DNA of 64,000 bases from Rubellimicrobium sp. Its GTDB lineage: Bacteria; Pseudomonadota; Alphaproteobacteria; Rhodobacterales; Rhodobacteraceae. Made by a program: the position numbers and the translations under genes. Location of the stretch: positions 1 to 64,000 of the forward strand of contig JADYZU010000013.1 of the NCBI GenBank assembly GCA_020852925.1, in the 5' to 3' direction. Below, in pieces: positions 33,695 through 42,622 of this stretch (the first letter of the stretch is position 1; each line of letters begins with the position of its first letter). The notes under the pieces are model-generated. The model saw only the letters and a list, made by a program, of their open reading frames with translations. It ran no database searches and was not told the DNA's origin.

Positions 33695-34567
33695 TCAGCC
33701 GGGCATGGGGTCGTTGCGGGTTCCCTCATCGCCCCCGGGCGCGTCGCGATCCTGCTGGGGCGTGTCCCGGTGCCGGGGAAAGGCCGGCGCGGCGGGGGCG
33801 TTGGCCCAGCTCTGAAGCGTCTGGCCCCCGTCGATCAGCCATTCTGCCCCGGTCACATGCCGCGCGTCGTCCGAGGCGAGGAACGCCACCGCCGCCGCGA
33901 CATCCTCGGGCTGGCCGATGCGCCGCAGCGGGATGCGGTCGGCAAAGCTGCGCACCGCGGCCAGATGCGCCTCGCGTCCGGCGGCGGGCACGCCAAGCGC
34001 GGTCTCGATCACGCCGGGACAGATCGCGTTCACGCGGATGCCGTAACCCGCCAGATCAAGCGCCGCGCTTCTGGTCAGGCCGACCACGGCATGTTTGGTG
34101 GCGACATAGCCGGGGCTGGCCGTCAGCACGTCCCAGCCGGCCATGGAAGAGCCCATGTTGACGATGGCGCCGGGCCTTTGCGCGGCGATCATGGCGCGGG
34201 CGGTGGCGCGCAGGACCAGGAACATGCTGCGCAGGTTCGTGCGCACCACATGGTCCCAGTCCGCCGGGTCGAGATCCTGGACCGGTGCGACCGGGCCGCT
34301 GATGCCGGCGTTGTTGAACAGGATGTCGATGCCGCCGAAGGTCTCGATCGTGACCCGGACGGCGGTGGCGGCCCCGTCCTCGTCCGCAAGATCGACGCCG
34401 ATGCCCACCGCCCGGGGCAGGCGCGCGGCCAGCCTGTTCGCGCGGTCGCCCTCGAGATCGGCAAGAACCACGCGCGCGCCTTCTTGTGCAAGGCGCTCGG
34501 CCGTGGCCCAGCCGATGGACCCGGCCCCGCCGGTGACAAGGGCAGTGCGCCCGCCGAACCGCGTCAT
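33695..34567 (-). CDS. SDR family NAD(P)-dependent oxidoreductase
   Basis: This is a classical short-chain dehydrogenase: cofactor motif TGGAGSIG near residues 12-19, NNAG near 87-90, an active-site Ser around NMGSSMAG, and YVATK with Tyr and Lys. It is 290 aa, about 40 longer than usual, with a Pro/Asp-rich C-terminal tail after the normal GGQTL end; the tail may be unstructured. It overlaps the upstream oxidoreductase by four bases. The substrate is unknown; the cluster context points to an intermediate of N-heterocycle or sugar catabolism. Confidence 0.85.
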   Translation of the reverse strand: MTRFGGRTALVTGGAGSIGWATAERLAQEGARVVLADLEGDRANRLAARLPRAVGIGVDLADEDGAATAVRVTIETFGGIDILFNNAGISGPVAPVQDLDPADWDHVVRTNLRSMFLVLRATARAMIAAQRPGAIVNMGSSMAGWDVLTASPGYVATKHAVVGLTRSAALDLAGYGIRVNAICPGVIETALGVPAAGREAHLAAVRSFADRIPLRRIGQPEDVAAAVAFLASDDARHVTGAEWLIDGGQTLQSWANAPAAPAFPRHRDTPQQDRDAPGGDEGTRNDPMPG

Positions 34568-35430
34568 GGCCTCTCTCCTGCCGGATAGTCGCGCCAGCCC
34601 ACCAGCGGCCGGAACCCGAGTTCGGCCCGCGCGCGGGCGCCGGAAATCAGGCTGTCATGGCCTGAAAGAGCGGGATCGACCGGAACGGTGTCGCCGAAGG
34701 TGCGGGCGATCAGTTCGGCGGTCGGCGTTTCCGAATAGGTGTCGGCGGCCGAGAGGTAGCAGCGCAGGTGCCCCTCGCCCGCCCAGTCCAGCGCCGCGAC
34801 AAAGGCGCGTCCGGCGTCGGTCGCGTCCAGATAGGCCCACAGATCGGCAGCCGCGGCCGCGGTCCCGCGGCGGGGGCCGACCTGCGCGTGAAAGGTCGCG
34901 GCGGTCTGGATCCATGGCATCCGCAGGCTGACGGCGCGAAAGTCGCCGGCGCGCACGGCGGCGTCGATCAGTTCTTCGGCCAGCCATTTGGTGGTGCCGT
35001 AGATGTCCTGGGGCGCGGCGGGGTGGCTTTCGTCGATCGGCAGGCGGCGGGGCCGGGGCAGCGTGCGGGCAAAGGGATAGCCCAGCACGCTGAAGCTCGA
35101 TGCCTGCACGAAGAGACGCGCGCCGGCGTTGCGCGCGGCCTCGGTCGCGGCATGGATCGAGGCCATGTTGACGCGAAAGACCTCCGAGGCGGCCCGCCCG
35201 GTCGGGCGGGGAATCGCGGCGCAGTGGCAGACGGCCTCGGCCCCGTCGAAAGCCCCGTCGAAGGCCCGGGCGGCGGCGGCCGGATCGCTCAGGTCCGCGG
35301 TCAGCATGGGCCAGTCGGCGTCAGGCCGGGGGGCAAGGTCGATGCCCGTCACCCGATGCCCTGCCGCCGCGCAGGCGTCGGCCACATGCCGCCCCAGAAA
35401 TCCGGCAGCGCCGGTCACGACAACCTTCAT
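34564..35430 (-). CDS. NAD-dependent epimerase/dehydratase family oxidoreductase
   Basis: This 288-aa extended-SDR protein has a Rossmann motif TGAAGFLG near residues 7-14, an active-site Ser/Tyr set (ASSFSVLG and YGTTKW) and a C-terminal RAELGFRPLVGWRD segment like nucleotide-sugar or uronate dehydrogenases. The start at 35430 gives the standard MKVVVTGAAG beginning; an in-frame Met ten codons earlier has no support. It is the first gene of the minus-strand operon running to 32463. Confidence 0.82.
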   Translation of the reverse strand: MKVVVTGAAGFLGRHVADACAAAGHRVTGIDLAPRPDADWPMLTADLSDPAAAARAFDGAFDGAEAVCHCAAIPRPTGRAASEVFRVNMASIHAATEAARNAGARLFVQASSFSVLGYPFARTLPRPRRLPIDESHPAAPQDIYGTTKWLAEELIDAAVRAGDFRAVSLRMPWIQTAATFHAQVGPRRGTAAAAADLWAYLDATDAGRAFVAALDWAGEGHLRCYLSAADTYSETPTAELIARTFGDTVPVDPALSGHDSLISGARARAELGFRPLVGWRDYPAGERP

Positions 35431-35553
35431 GCGGCACCTCCCCGGCCCGGAATGAATCATCCGTAAGCAAACAAGACGCGTGCCGGTTAATCAAGTCAAA
35501 TCGCAGGATCGCGGCCATGAGCGCTTAAATGATGGAGAGATTGCCCTCTGTTC

Positions 35554-35575
35554 TTGACTTTGGCCGGATGGTCAA
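35554..35575. promoter_or_regulatory. TTGAC/GTCAA inverted repeat in a divergent promoter
   Basis: TTGAC (35554-35558) and GTCAA (35571-35575) flank 12 bases in the divergent gap before the isochorismatase-type gene. The half-site matches the ends of the perfect TTGACTAGTCAA palindrome before the GntR gene at 38186. A shared regulator is possible but unproven. Confidence 0.3.
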
Positions 35576-35618
35576 TCTCTATGACTACATACAATCGCGC
35601 AACCGATGGGGTGCCCGC

Positions 35619-36281
35619 ATGGATGTCTTCTCAGCCCACCGCCAAGACGCGGGTCTGATGCTCGATCCCGCGCGCGCGGCGGTGATCGTGGTGGACATGA
35701 TCAACGATTTCTGCACGCCGGGCGGTGCCATGGTGCTGCCGGACAGCGATGTCCTGATCGCGCCGCAATTGCAGGTGATCGCTGCCGCGCGCGCGGCGGG
35801 CGTGCCGGTCATCTGGGTGCACGACGTCCACCGCACCAATGTCCGCCATGACCGCGAATGGCAGAAACGGACGCCGCATGGCCACGAGGGCACCCCGGCG
35901 GTCGAGATCATCGCCGCCCTGGGCGCGCGCGCGGACGAGATCCATGTGACCAAGCGGCGCTATTCGGCCTTCTTCGGCACCGACATGGATCTGACGCTCA
36001 GGGATCTGGGGGTTGGGCAGGTGATCGTCATGGGGGTGGTGACCAACATCTGCGTGCGCTCCACCGTGCATGACGCCTTCTTTCTGGGATACGAGATCGC
36101 GGTTCCGCAGGATTGCTGCGCCGCGACCGGTCCGCGCGAACAGGACAGCAGCCTCTATGACATCGCCACGCATTTCGGCACGGTGACCACGGCCGCGGCG
36201 GTGGTCGGGGCGCTGTCGGCCGGGGGCGGCGCGATTGCGGCGGTCACGATGGCGGAACAGGGCGGGCCGACCCCCGCATGA
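35619..36281 (+). CDS. Isochorismatase-family cysteine hydrolase
   Basis: This 220-aa amidase-like hydrolase has the triad Asp26 (VVVDMINDF), Lys112 (TKRRYSAFF) and Cys145 (TNICVRST). Relatives hydrolyse nicotinamide, maleamate, ureidoacrylate, N-carbamoyl compounds or biuret; the sequence alone does not choose between them. The start at 35619 follows a GGGGTG-like site; the frame is open for 30 codons upstream. It is followed by a MarR regulator and an enamidase homologue, which suggests amide hydrolysis in the breakdown of a heterocycle. A second family member lies at 43500-44063. Confidence 0.85.
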   Translation: MDVFSAHRQDAGLMLDPARAAVIVVDMINDFCTPGGAMVLPDSDVLIAPQLQVIAAARAAGVPVIWVHDVHRTNVRHDREWQKRTPHGHEGTPAVEIIAALGARADEIHVTKRRYSAFFGTDMDLTLRDLGVGQVIVMGVVTNICVRSTVHDAFFLGYEIAVPQDCCAATGPREQDSSLYDIATHFGTVTTAAAVVGALSAGGGAIAAVTMAEQGGPTPA

Positions 36282-36319
36282 CAAGGCAGGACCGGATGAA
36301 CGCAACAGGAGGGCGGCCG

Positions 36320-36856
36320 ATGCGCAAGGCCCGCAGGCAGGACAACGCGGGCCTGTCCCGCGAGGAGGCGACGGTGCGCTTCGCGCGCTCGGGCTATGAC
36401 CTCGACCTGCATCCCGCGCATCTGGTCCGCCGGGCGCATCAGCGCGCAACCCAGCATTTCCAGCAGGTGATGGAGGGTGACAACCTCTCGCCCACGCAGT
36501 TCGCCGCGCTGGCCACCATCCTCAAGCACGGCGCCATCTCGCAGAACCATCTCGGGCGCATGACCTCGATGGATCCGTCCACGATCTCGGTCGTGGTGCG
36601 CAAGCTGATCAAGGACGGGTTCGTGAAGCGCAAGTCCTCGACCACGGACCAGCGCCTCACCATCCTGGTGCTGACCGACGCGGGGCAGGAATTCACGCTG
36701 CCGCGCCTGGCCCTCTCGAGCGAGGTGGGGCGGCGGCTTCTGGCGCCGCTCGACCCGCAGGAGCAGGCGGTGTTCCTCGCGCTGCTGACACGGATCTGTG
36801 CCGAGGATGCCGGGGCCGGAAACGACGCCGACGAAACCAGCGACAGGCAGGAGTAG
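36320..36856 (+). CDS. MarR-family transcriptional regulator
   Basis: This 178-aa winged-helix regulator has the DNA-recognition region ISQNHLGRMTSMDPSTISVV and the wing KRKSSTTDQRLTILVLTDAG. MarR proteins of catabolic clusters usually repress until an aromatic or heterocyclic ligand binds. The start at 36320 is chosen because a strong AGGAGGG site lies six bases upstream; an in-frame ATG at 36278 overlaps the hydrolase stop. It lies between the hydrolase and the enamidase homologue and probably controls both. Confidence 0.88.
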   Translation: MRKARRQDNAGLSREEATVRFARSGYDLDLHPAHLVRRAHQRATQHFQQVMEGDNLSPTQFAALATILKHGAISQNHLGRMTSMDPSTISVVVRKLIKDGFVKRKSSTTDQRLTILVLTDAGQEFTLPRLALSSEVGRRLLAPLDPQEQAVFLALLTRICAEDAGAGNDADETSDRQE

Positions 36857-36859
36857 GCC

Positions 36860-38062
36860 ATGGCAACCGAATCGCAGGCGTCGGCTGCGGCTGGCAGGAC
36901 CCATATCCGCAACATCGGGCTGATGCTGGGCGGGGATCTGGCGCAGCCGGTCCTTGATGCCGACAGCCTGCTGCTTGACGGGGGCACGATCGCGCGGATC
37001 GGCCGCGCGGCCGACATGCCCGCCCCCGGCCCGGGCGACAGGGTGATCGACGCGCAGGGCTGCGCGGTCTGTCCGGGCCTGATCGACAACCATGTCCATA
37101 CCGTCGCAGGCGACTGGACCCCCCGGCAGAACCAGTTGGGCTGGATCGAATCGACCATGCACGGCGGGGTCACCACCATCATTTCCGCCGGCGAAGCCCA
37201 TTACCCCGGCCGCCCGCGCGACCCGGTCGGGGTCAAGGCGCTGGCCATCGCGGCGCAACGCTCTTTCGCCGCCTTCCGGCCCGGCGGTGTCAAGGTGATC
37301 GCCGGCGCGCCGGTGCCCGAGGAAGGGCTGACCGAGGACGACTTCCGCGAGATGGCCGCCGCCGGCGTGACCGTCGTGGGCGAACTGGGCCTGGGCAAGG
37401 TCAAGGACGGCCCGACCGGGCGGCTGATGCTGGGCTGGGCGCGTCGATACGGGATGACCACCATGACCCATACCGGCGGGCCGTCGATCCCGGGATCGGG
37501 GCTGATCGGGGCGGATGTCGTGCTCGAGGCCGATGCCGATGTGGTCGCGCATGTGAACGGGGGGCCGACGGCGCTGCCTGATGCCGAGATCCTGCGCATC
37601 TGCCGCGACGGGACGCGCGCGCTCGAGATCGTGCACAACGGCAACCTGCGAACCGGCCTCATGGTCCTGGAATGGGCGCGCGGCAACGATGCCCTCGGGC
37701 GCGTGACGATGGGCACCGACGGCCCGGCCGGGTCGGGGGTGCAGCCGCTGGGAATCCTGCGGACCATCACGCATCTGGCCTCGCTGGGGCGGGTGGCGCC
37801 GGAACTGGTCTTCTGCCTTGCCACCGGCAACAACGCCCGGGTGCGGCGGCTGCATGACCGGGGCCTGATCGCCGTGGGCCGCGCGGCCGATCTCGTGTTC
37901 CTCGACAAGGCCGAGGGCAGCGCCGGCGCGACCGTGCTCGAGGCGGTGGCCGAAGGCAACATTCCGGGGATCGGGATGGTGATGATCGACGGCGCCATCC
38001 GCACCCATCGCAGCCGCAACACCCCCCCCGCCCATCGGGTGCCCGAGGTCGTGGCGGGGTAG
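36860..38062 (+). CDS. Enamidase-like amidohydrolase
   Basis: This 400-aa metal-dependent amidohydrolase has metal ligands in HVH (His78, His80), a Glu in VVGELGLG, His residues in MTHTGG and VAHVNGG, and Asp in TMGTDGPAGSG. Many stretches (ISAGEAHYPGRP, TGGPSIPGS, SRNTPPA) closely match, from memory, the enamidase of anaerobic nicotinate fermentation. That enzyme opens 6-oxo-tetrahydronicotinate to 2-formylglutarate and ammonia. The other enzymes of that route are not in the window, so the substrate may be a different cyclic enamide. Its promoter is shared with the hydrolase and MarR genes. Confidence 0.82.
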   Translation: MATESQASAAAGRTHIRNIGLMLGGDLAQPVLDADSLLLDGGTIARIGRAADMPAPGPGDRVIDAQGCAVCPGLIDNHVHTVAGDWTPRQNQLGWIESTMHGGVTTIISAGEAHYPGRPRDPVGVKALAIAAQRSFAAFRPGGVKVIAGAPVPEEGLTEDDFREMAAAGVTVVGELGLGKVKDGPTGRLMLGWARRYGMTTMTHTGGPSIPGSGLIGADVVLEADADVVAHVNGGPTALPDAEILRICRDGTRALEIVHNGNLRTGLMVLEWARGNDALGRVTMGTDGPAGSGVQPLGILRTITHLASLGRVAPELVFCLATGNNARVRRLHDRGLIAVGRAADLVFLDKAEGSAGATVLEAVAEGNIPGIGMVMIDGAIRTHRSRNTPPAHRVPEVVAG

Positions 38063-38150
38063 GAACGGCAGCAGGGGCGCCGGCCGGCAGAATCGGATTT
38101 CGCTGCGCCGAGCGGGCCGGAAGGAGGGGCGTCTTGCCGTGCGAATCCAC

Positions 38151-38162
38151 TTGACTAGTCAA
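38151..38162. promoter_or_regulatory. Perfect palindrome upstream of the UTRA-type GntR regulator
   Basis: TTGACTAGTCAA lies 24-35 bases before the regulator start and overlaps a possible -35 hexamer (TTGACT). GntR/HutC-type repressors commonly bind CTAG-centred palindromes of this size, so autoregulation of the whole downstream operon is likely. Confidence 0.6.
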
Positions 38163-38185
38163 CCAGTCCAGCAAATCATGCCGGC

Positions 38186-38998
38186 ATGAGTCTTCATGGT
38201 TCCCTTTCGCGCTACCGGCTGGTCGGCGAGGCTGTCCGCAAGGCGATCACCCTGGGCGAGCTTGCGCCCGGCGCGCGGTTGCCCAGCGAGGCCGAGCTGT
38301 GCCAGCTGCACGGCGTCAGCCGCGGGACGGTGGTCAAGGCGATCGAGCAACTGGTGGCCGAGGGCGTGGTGATCCGCCGGCAGGGCCTGGGCACATTCGT
38401 GGCGCGGCCCTCGCTGCGGCGCACGGCCGGGGGCCTTGCCTCGTTCACCGAGGCGGTGGGCGCGCAGGGGCACCGGGCGGGGCAGCGGCTGATCTCGTGG
38501 GATCAGGCGCCGGTGGATCTGGCCAATGCCTCGGGCATGACCGAACCGGCGACCCGCCTCGTGCGGCTGCGCCTGGTTGACGGCCTGCCCGGCGCGATCC
38601 ATGTCTCGCTGGTGCCGACGGCGCTGCTCGATCTTCTGCCCGAGGAGGAGCGGGCCAGCCTCTGCGCCCCCGGCGGATCCGGCTTTTCGCTCTACCGCGC
38701 CTTCGAGCGGATCGGCTGCCCGGTCGAGCGCGCGCGCGAACAGGTCTCGGCGCGGCTGGCGCGCGAGGACGAGGCGCGGTTGCTCGACCTTGATGGGCCG
38801 GGCGCGCTCATGGTGGTCATGCGCAGCAGCTATGACGCGCGCGACCGCCTCATCGAGGTCAGCGAGGCGGTCTATCTGGCCGATCGCTATGGCTTCGATC
38901 TGGAACTGGTCCGGGATTCCGCCCGGACGGTGCCGCATCGCCTGGCCTCGGATCGGACAACGGGTCAGGCCAACCTCCAACAGGGGATCATGTCATGA
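38186..38998 (+). CDS. GntR-family regulator with UTRA domain
   Basis: This 270-aa HutC-type regulator has an N-terminal winged helix (LPSEAELCQLHGVSRGTVVK) and a UTRA ligand-binding domain in the C-terminal two-thirds (REQVSARLAREDEARLLDLD near 190). UTRA domains sense sugars, histidine-pathway compounds or similar small molecules. The stop overlaps the start of the BMP-type binding protein (ATGA). The regulator is therefore the first gene of the operon it most likely represses through the TTGACTAGTCAA palindrome. Confidence 0.88.
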   Translation: MSLHGSLSRYRLVGEAVRKAITLGELAPGARLPSEAELCQLHGVSRGTVVKAIEQLVAEGVVIRRQGLGTFVARPSLRRTAGGLASFTEAVGAQGHRAGQRLISWDQAPVDLANASGMTEPATRLVRLRLVDGLPGAIHVSLVPTALLDLLPEEERASLCAPGGSGFSLYRAFERIGCPVERAREQVSARLAREDEARLLDLDGPGALMVVMRSSYDARDRLIEVSEAVYLADRYGFDLELVRDSARTVPHRLASDRTTGQANLQQGIMS

Positions 38999-40017
38999 AG
39001 TCCATCCTACCCATCCTCTCGGCTCTTGGCGTCATCGCCGCCGTGCCGGCCATCGGCCAGCAGGCGCCGGTCGCGCTGGTCATCGCCCAGGGCGGCCTTG
39101 GCGACGGGTCGTGGAACGACACCGCCAATGCCGGCTTCCAGGCCGGCCTCGAGGCGACCGGCCTCGAGGGGCGCGCGATCGAATCGAACGATGTCGTCGC
39201 CCAGGGCGAAGAGATGCTGCGCCGCACCGCCGAGGCGGGTTTCGGCCTTGTCATCGACCTTGAATATTCCCACGGCGACGCGATGGAGGCCCTTGCCCCC
39301 GATTATCCCGACACCGGCTGGGTGATCTTCAACCAGACCCGCCCCGGCGCCAACATCGCCTCGGTGGTCTTTGCCGAACACGAGGGGTCTTTCCTGGCCG
39401 GCGCGCTGGCGGCGCAGGTGACGGTCGATACCGCGATCCCCGGCATCAATGCCGAGCCGATCCTTGGCGTCGTCGCCGCCTTGCGCAGCCCGGGGATCGA
39501 CAAGTTCACCGTGGGCTTCATCCAGGGGGCGCGGGCGATCAATCCCGACATCGTGGTCAATGTCGTCTATGCCGACAGTTTCGGCGACCCGGCCAAGGGT
39601 CAGCAGATGGCGCAGGCGCTGTTCGATGACGGCGCCGACATCGTCTATCACGTCGCCGGCGGCACCGGCCTTGGCGTGATCGAGGCGGCGCGGGCATCCG
39701 GGCATTATGCGATCGGCGTCGATACCGATCAGGATTCGCTTGCGCCGGGCAATGTCCTCACCTCGATGGTGAAGCGGGTGGACCTGGCCACCCGGACCCT
39801 GATCGAGCAATACGCCGCCGGGCAGTTCCCGGCCGGGACCGTGATCGACATGGGCCTGGCGCAGGGCGGGGTCGGCCTGTCCGACATGACCCACACCCGC
39901 GACCTGATCCCGGCCGCCTATCTCGAACGGGTGGAGGCGCTGCGCGCAGAGATCGTCTCGGGCGGGATCGAGGTCTGGGACGTCTCGACCCAGGGCTATC
40001 CCGACTTCTTCCAGTAA
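38995..40017 (+). CDS. BMP/PnrA-family substrate-binding protein, second system
   Basis: This 340-aa periplasmic receptor has a signal peptide (about 20 residues, ending AIGQQA) and BMP-family features: GGLGDGSWNDTANAGFQAGL near the mature N-terminus and EGSFLAGALAAQVT. The N-terminal DGSWND motif keeps the family's ligand-contact pattern better than the other BMP protein at 31186. It opens a second complete BMP-type importer on the opposite strand. Confidence 0.9.
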   Translation: MKSILPILSALGVIAAVPAIGQQAPVALVIAQGGLGDGSWNDTANAGFQAGLEATGLEGRAIESNDVVAQGEEMLRRTAEAGFGLVIDLEYSHGDAMEALAPDYPDTGWVIFNQTRPGANIASVVFAEHEGSFLAGALAAQVTVDTAIPGINAEPILGVVAALRSPGIDKFTVGFIQGARAINPDIVVNVVYADSFGDPAKGQQMAQALFDDGADIVYHVAGGTGLGVIEAARASGHYAIGVDTDQDSLAPGNVLTSMVKRVDLATRTLIEQYAAGQFPAGTVIDMGLAQGGVGLSDMTHTRDLIPAAYLERVEALRAEIVSGGIEVWDVSTQGYPDFFQ

Positions 40018-40071
40018 GCACCGGCCGGGCGGCCCGTGGTGGCCGCCCGCTCCGTCCGAAGGGGGGCGACG

Positions 40072-41598
40072 ATGGCCGCGACCGCGCTAGGCGCTACCGG
40101 CATCCACAAGGCCTATGGGCCGGTGCGGGCCAACCGCGGGATCAGCCTTGCGGTCGCGCCGGGCACGATCCACGCCATCGTGGGCGAGAACGGCGCGGGC
40201 AAGTCCACGCTGATGCGCATCCTCCAGGGGATCGAACAGCCGGATTCCGGCACGGTCATTGTCGATGACCGCCCCGTGCGCCTGTCCGGCCCGGCCGAGG
40301 CGCTGCGTCTGGGCATCGGCATGGTGCATCAGGAATTCATGCTTGCCCCGGACCTGACCCTGCTTGAAAATCTCATCCTTGGCGACGATCCCGGCGCGGG
40401 CGGCCTGCGCCGTCTTGGCCGCATCGACCTGCGCGCGGCCGAGTCCGAGGGGCAGGCCCTGGCGCGCGGGATCGGGGTCGATGTCGACTGGCACCGGCGC
40501 GCGGCGGCGGCGCCGGTCCATGTCCAGCAGTTCACGGAAATCATCCGCCTCCTGCGCCGCGGCACCCGCGTGCTCATCCTCGACGAGCCCACGGCGGTGC
40601 TGGCGCCGGGACAGGTGGCCGAACTCTTTGCCACGCTGCGGCGGTTCCGCGACGGTGGCGGCACCATCCTGTTCATCAGCCACAAGATCGCCGAGGTGAT
40701 GGCGCTGGCCGATGCCGTCACCGTGATCCGCGCGGGCGAGCCCGCCTTTTCGGCGCGGATCGCCGCAACTTCGGCGCAGGAGATCGCGGGCCATATCGTC
40801 CGCGGTGCGCCGCCCCCGCCGCCCTCGCCGCGCACCGGCACGCCCGGCGCGGTGGCGCTGCGGGTCTCGGACCTGTCGGCGCCTTCGGTCGAACGGTCGC
40901 ATCCGCTGCGGGCGGTCTCGTTCGAACTGCGCTCGGGCGAGATCCTGGGCCTGGCCGGGGTTGCCGGGAACGGGCAGACCGAACTGGTCGAGGCCCTTGT
41001 CGGCCTGCGCGCCGCGAGCGGGACCGTCGAACTGGACGGCCGGCGCCTGGAAGCGCTGCCGCCGGCGGGCCGGCGCGCGGCCGGGCTGGGCTACATCAGC
41101 GCGGACCGCCGGCACGAGGGCCTGGCCGTCACCGCCAGCATCGAGGCCAACGTGACCGCCGGCAGTCACCGCCACCCGCCGATCGCGCGCGGCCCGTTCC
41201 TTGACCTGCGCGCCCGCGCCACGGCTGCGGCCGACAGGCTGTCGCGGCTGACGGTGAAATACGGCACCCTCGCCGATCCCGCCTCGAGCCTGTCGGGCGG
41301 CAACCAGCAGCGGCTGGTCTTTGCCCGCGAGATCGCCACGGCGCCGCGCGCGCTGGTCGTGTCGCAGCCCACGCGCGGGGTCGATCTGAACGGGATCGCC
41401 GCCATCCACTCGCTGATGCGCGAACTGCGCGACAGCGGGCATGCGGTGCTTCTCGTTTCGGAGGAACTCGATGAGTTGCAGGAGCTGTCCGACCGCCTTC
41501 TGGTCATGCGCGCAGGGCGGATCGCGGCCGAGGTCGATCCCCGCGCCGACCGGCGCGAGATCGGGCGCCTCATGGTGATGGAGGCCGCCGATGCCTAG
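40072..41598 (+). CDS. BMP-type ABC transporter duplicated ATP-binding protein, second system
   Basis: This 508-aa protein has two fused nucleotide-binding domains. The first has Walker A GENGAGKST (38-46) and Walker B VLILDEP (167-173). The expected LSVG-x-x-Q signature is replaced by AAPVHVQQ (146-153), an unusual loss. The second domain has the family's degenerate P-loop (GVAGNGQTEL) with a good LSGGNQQ signature. The start at 40072 follows AAGGGGGG. It overlaps the permease start by eight bases. Confidence 0.88.
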   Translation: MAATALGATGIHKAYGPVRANRGISLAVAPGTIHAIVGENGAGKSTLMRILQGIEQPDSGTVIVDDRPVRLSGPAEALRLGIGMVHQEFMLAPDLTLLENLILGDDPGAGGLRRLGRIDLRAAESEGQALARGIGVDVDWHRRAAAAPVHVQQFTEIIRLLRRGTRVLILDEPTAVLAPGQVAELFATLRRFRDGGGTILFISHKIAEVMALADAVTVIRAGEPAFSARIAATSAQEIAGHIVRGAPPPPPSPRTGTPGAVALRVSDLSAPSVERSHPLRAVSFELRSGEILGLAGVAGNGQTELVEALVGLRAASGTVELDGRRLEALPPAGRRAAGLGYISADRRHEGLAVTASIEANVTAGSHRHPPIARGPFLDLRARATAAADRLSRLTVKYGTLADPASSLSGGNQQRLVFAREIATAPRALVVSQPTRGVDLNGIAAIHSLMRELRDSGHAVLLVSEELDELQELSDRLLVMRAGRIAAEVDPRADRREIGRLMVMEAADA

Positions 41599-42622
41599 GT
41601 TCGGCCGCGACCGGATGGTTTCCCTGCTCCTGCCGGTTCTTGTCGCCGTGGTGGTGAGCGCGCTCGTGCTTCTCGCCATCGGCGAGAACCCGCTTTCGGT
41701 GTTCGGCCTCATGCTGACCGAGGGATTCGGCGGCACGCGCCGCATCGCGGCGACGCTGTCGGCGGCAACGCCGCTCGTGTTCACCTCGGTGGCGACGGCG
41801 CTGTGCTTTCGCGCCGGGGTCTTCAACGTGGGCGCGGACGGTGCCTTTGTCCTGGGCGGGCTGGCCGCTGTCACGGTCGGGTTCGGGCTGCCGGCATCTC
41901 TGGGCCTGCTGCTGCTGCCGCTGGCGATCGTCGCGGCGGCGGTGGTGGGGCTGGTCTGGATGTGGATCCCGGGCTGGCTGCTGGCGCGGCGCGGCGTGGA
42001 CGAGGTGGTGTCCACCCTGATGCTGAACTTCGTCGCGGCGGGGATCGCGGGGACGCTGGTGAACGGGCCGCTGCTGTCGGCCGCGTCCGGCAACAACGTC
42101 ACCCCGCCCATCCATGCCGCCGCCGCCCTGCCGCGCCTCATGCCGCCCTCGACGCTGCATGCGGGTTTCCTGATCGCGCTGGCCGTCCTGCTGGCCTATG
42201 CCGTCTGGAGCCGGCGCACCCCCGCCGGGTTCGAGGGCGGGCTGGTCGGACTCAACCCCCGGTTCGCGCGCGCGGTGGGCATTTCGGTGCCCCGGGCGAT
42301 CATCCTGGCCATGGTGCTGTCGGGCCTTGTCGCCGGCATCGGCGGGGCGGCGCACGGGTTGGGGCAGCTTCAGCGCTTCAGCGACGGGTTCTCGGCCGGT
42401 TACGGATTCACCGGCCTTGCCATCGCCCTGCTGGCCCGCAACAACCCCTGGGGCCTGCTGGCCGGGTCGGTCCTGTTCGGCGCGCTGGCCTCGGCGGGCA
42501 CGACGATCCAGCTTTTCACCGCGATCCCGCTCGATCTGGTCGATGTCATCGCCGGCACGATCATGATCGTGGCGGTGATCGACGCGCGCCGCCTCTTGCC
42601 GCGGCAGAGGGGGGCATCATGA
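41591..42622 (+). CDS. BMP-type ABC transporter permease, second system
   Basis: This 343-aa BPD_transp_2 membrane subunit has a basic N-terminus, then the core with VFNVGADGAFVLGG near residue 77 in place of the usual NIGxEGQ. About eight to ten hydrophobic segments are visible. It overlaps both neighbours (eight bases with the ATPase, ATGA with the next permease). Confidence 0.87.
   Translation: MPRFGRDRMVSLLLPVLVAVVVSALVLLAIGENPLSVFGLMLTEGFGGTRRIAATLSAATPLVFTSVATALCFRAGVFNVGADGAFVLGGLAAVTVGFGLPASLGLLLLPLAIVAAAVVGLVWMWIPGWLLARRGVDEVVSTLMLNFVAAGIAGTLVNGPLLSAASGNNVTPPIHAAAALPRLMPPSTLHAGFLIALAVLLAYAVWSRRTPAGFEGGLVGLNPRFARAVGISVPRAIILAMVLSGLVAGIGGAAHGLGQLQRFSDGFSAGYGFTGLAIALLARNNPWGLLAGSVLFGALASAGTTIQLFTAIPLDLVDVIAGTIMIVAVIDARRLLPRQRGAS

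Noticed and set aside
34564-35460. Longer N-terminus for the epimerase-like protein starting at 35460
   Set aside because: The ten extra residues precede the standard MKVVVTGAAG Rossmann start and have no ribosome site.
36155-38035. Antisense open frame of more than 600 codons opposite the isochorismatase, MarR and enamidase genes
   Set aside because: The plus-strand products have catalytic triads, winged-helix and metal-ligand motifs; the antisense translation shows no domain.
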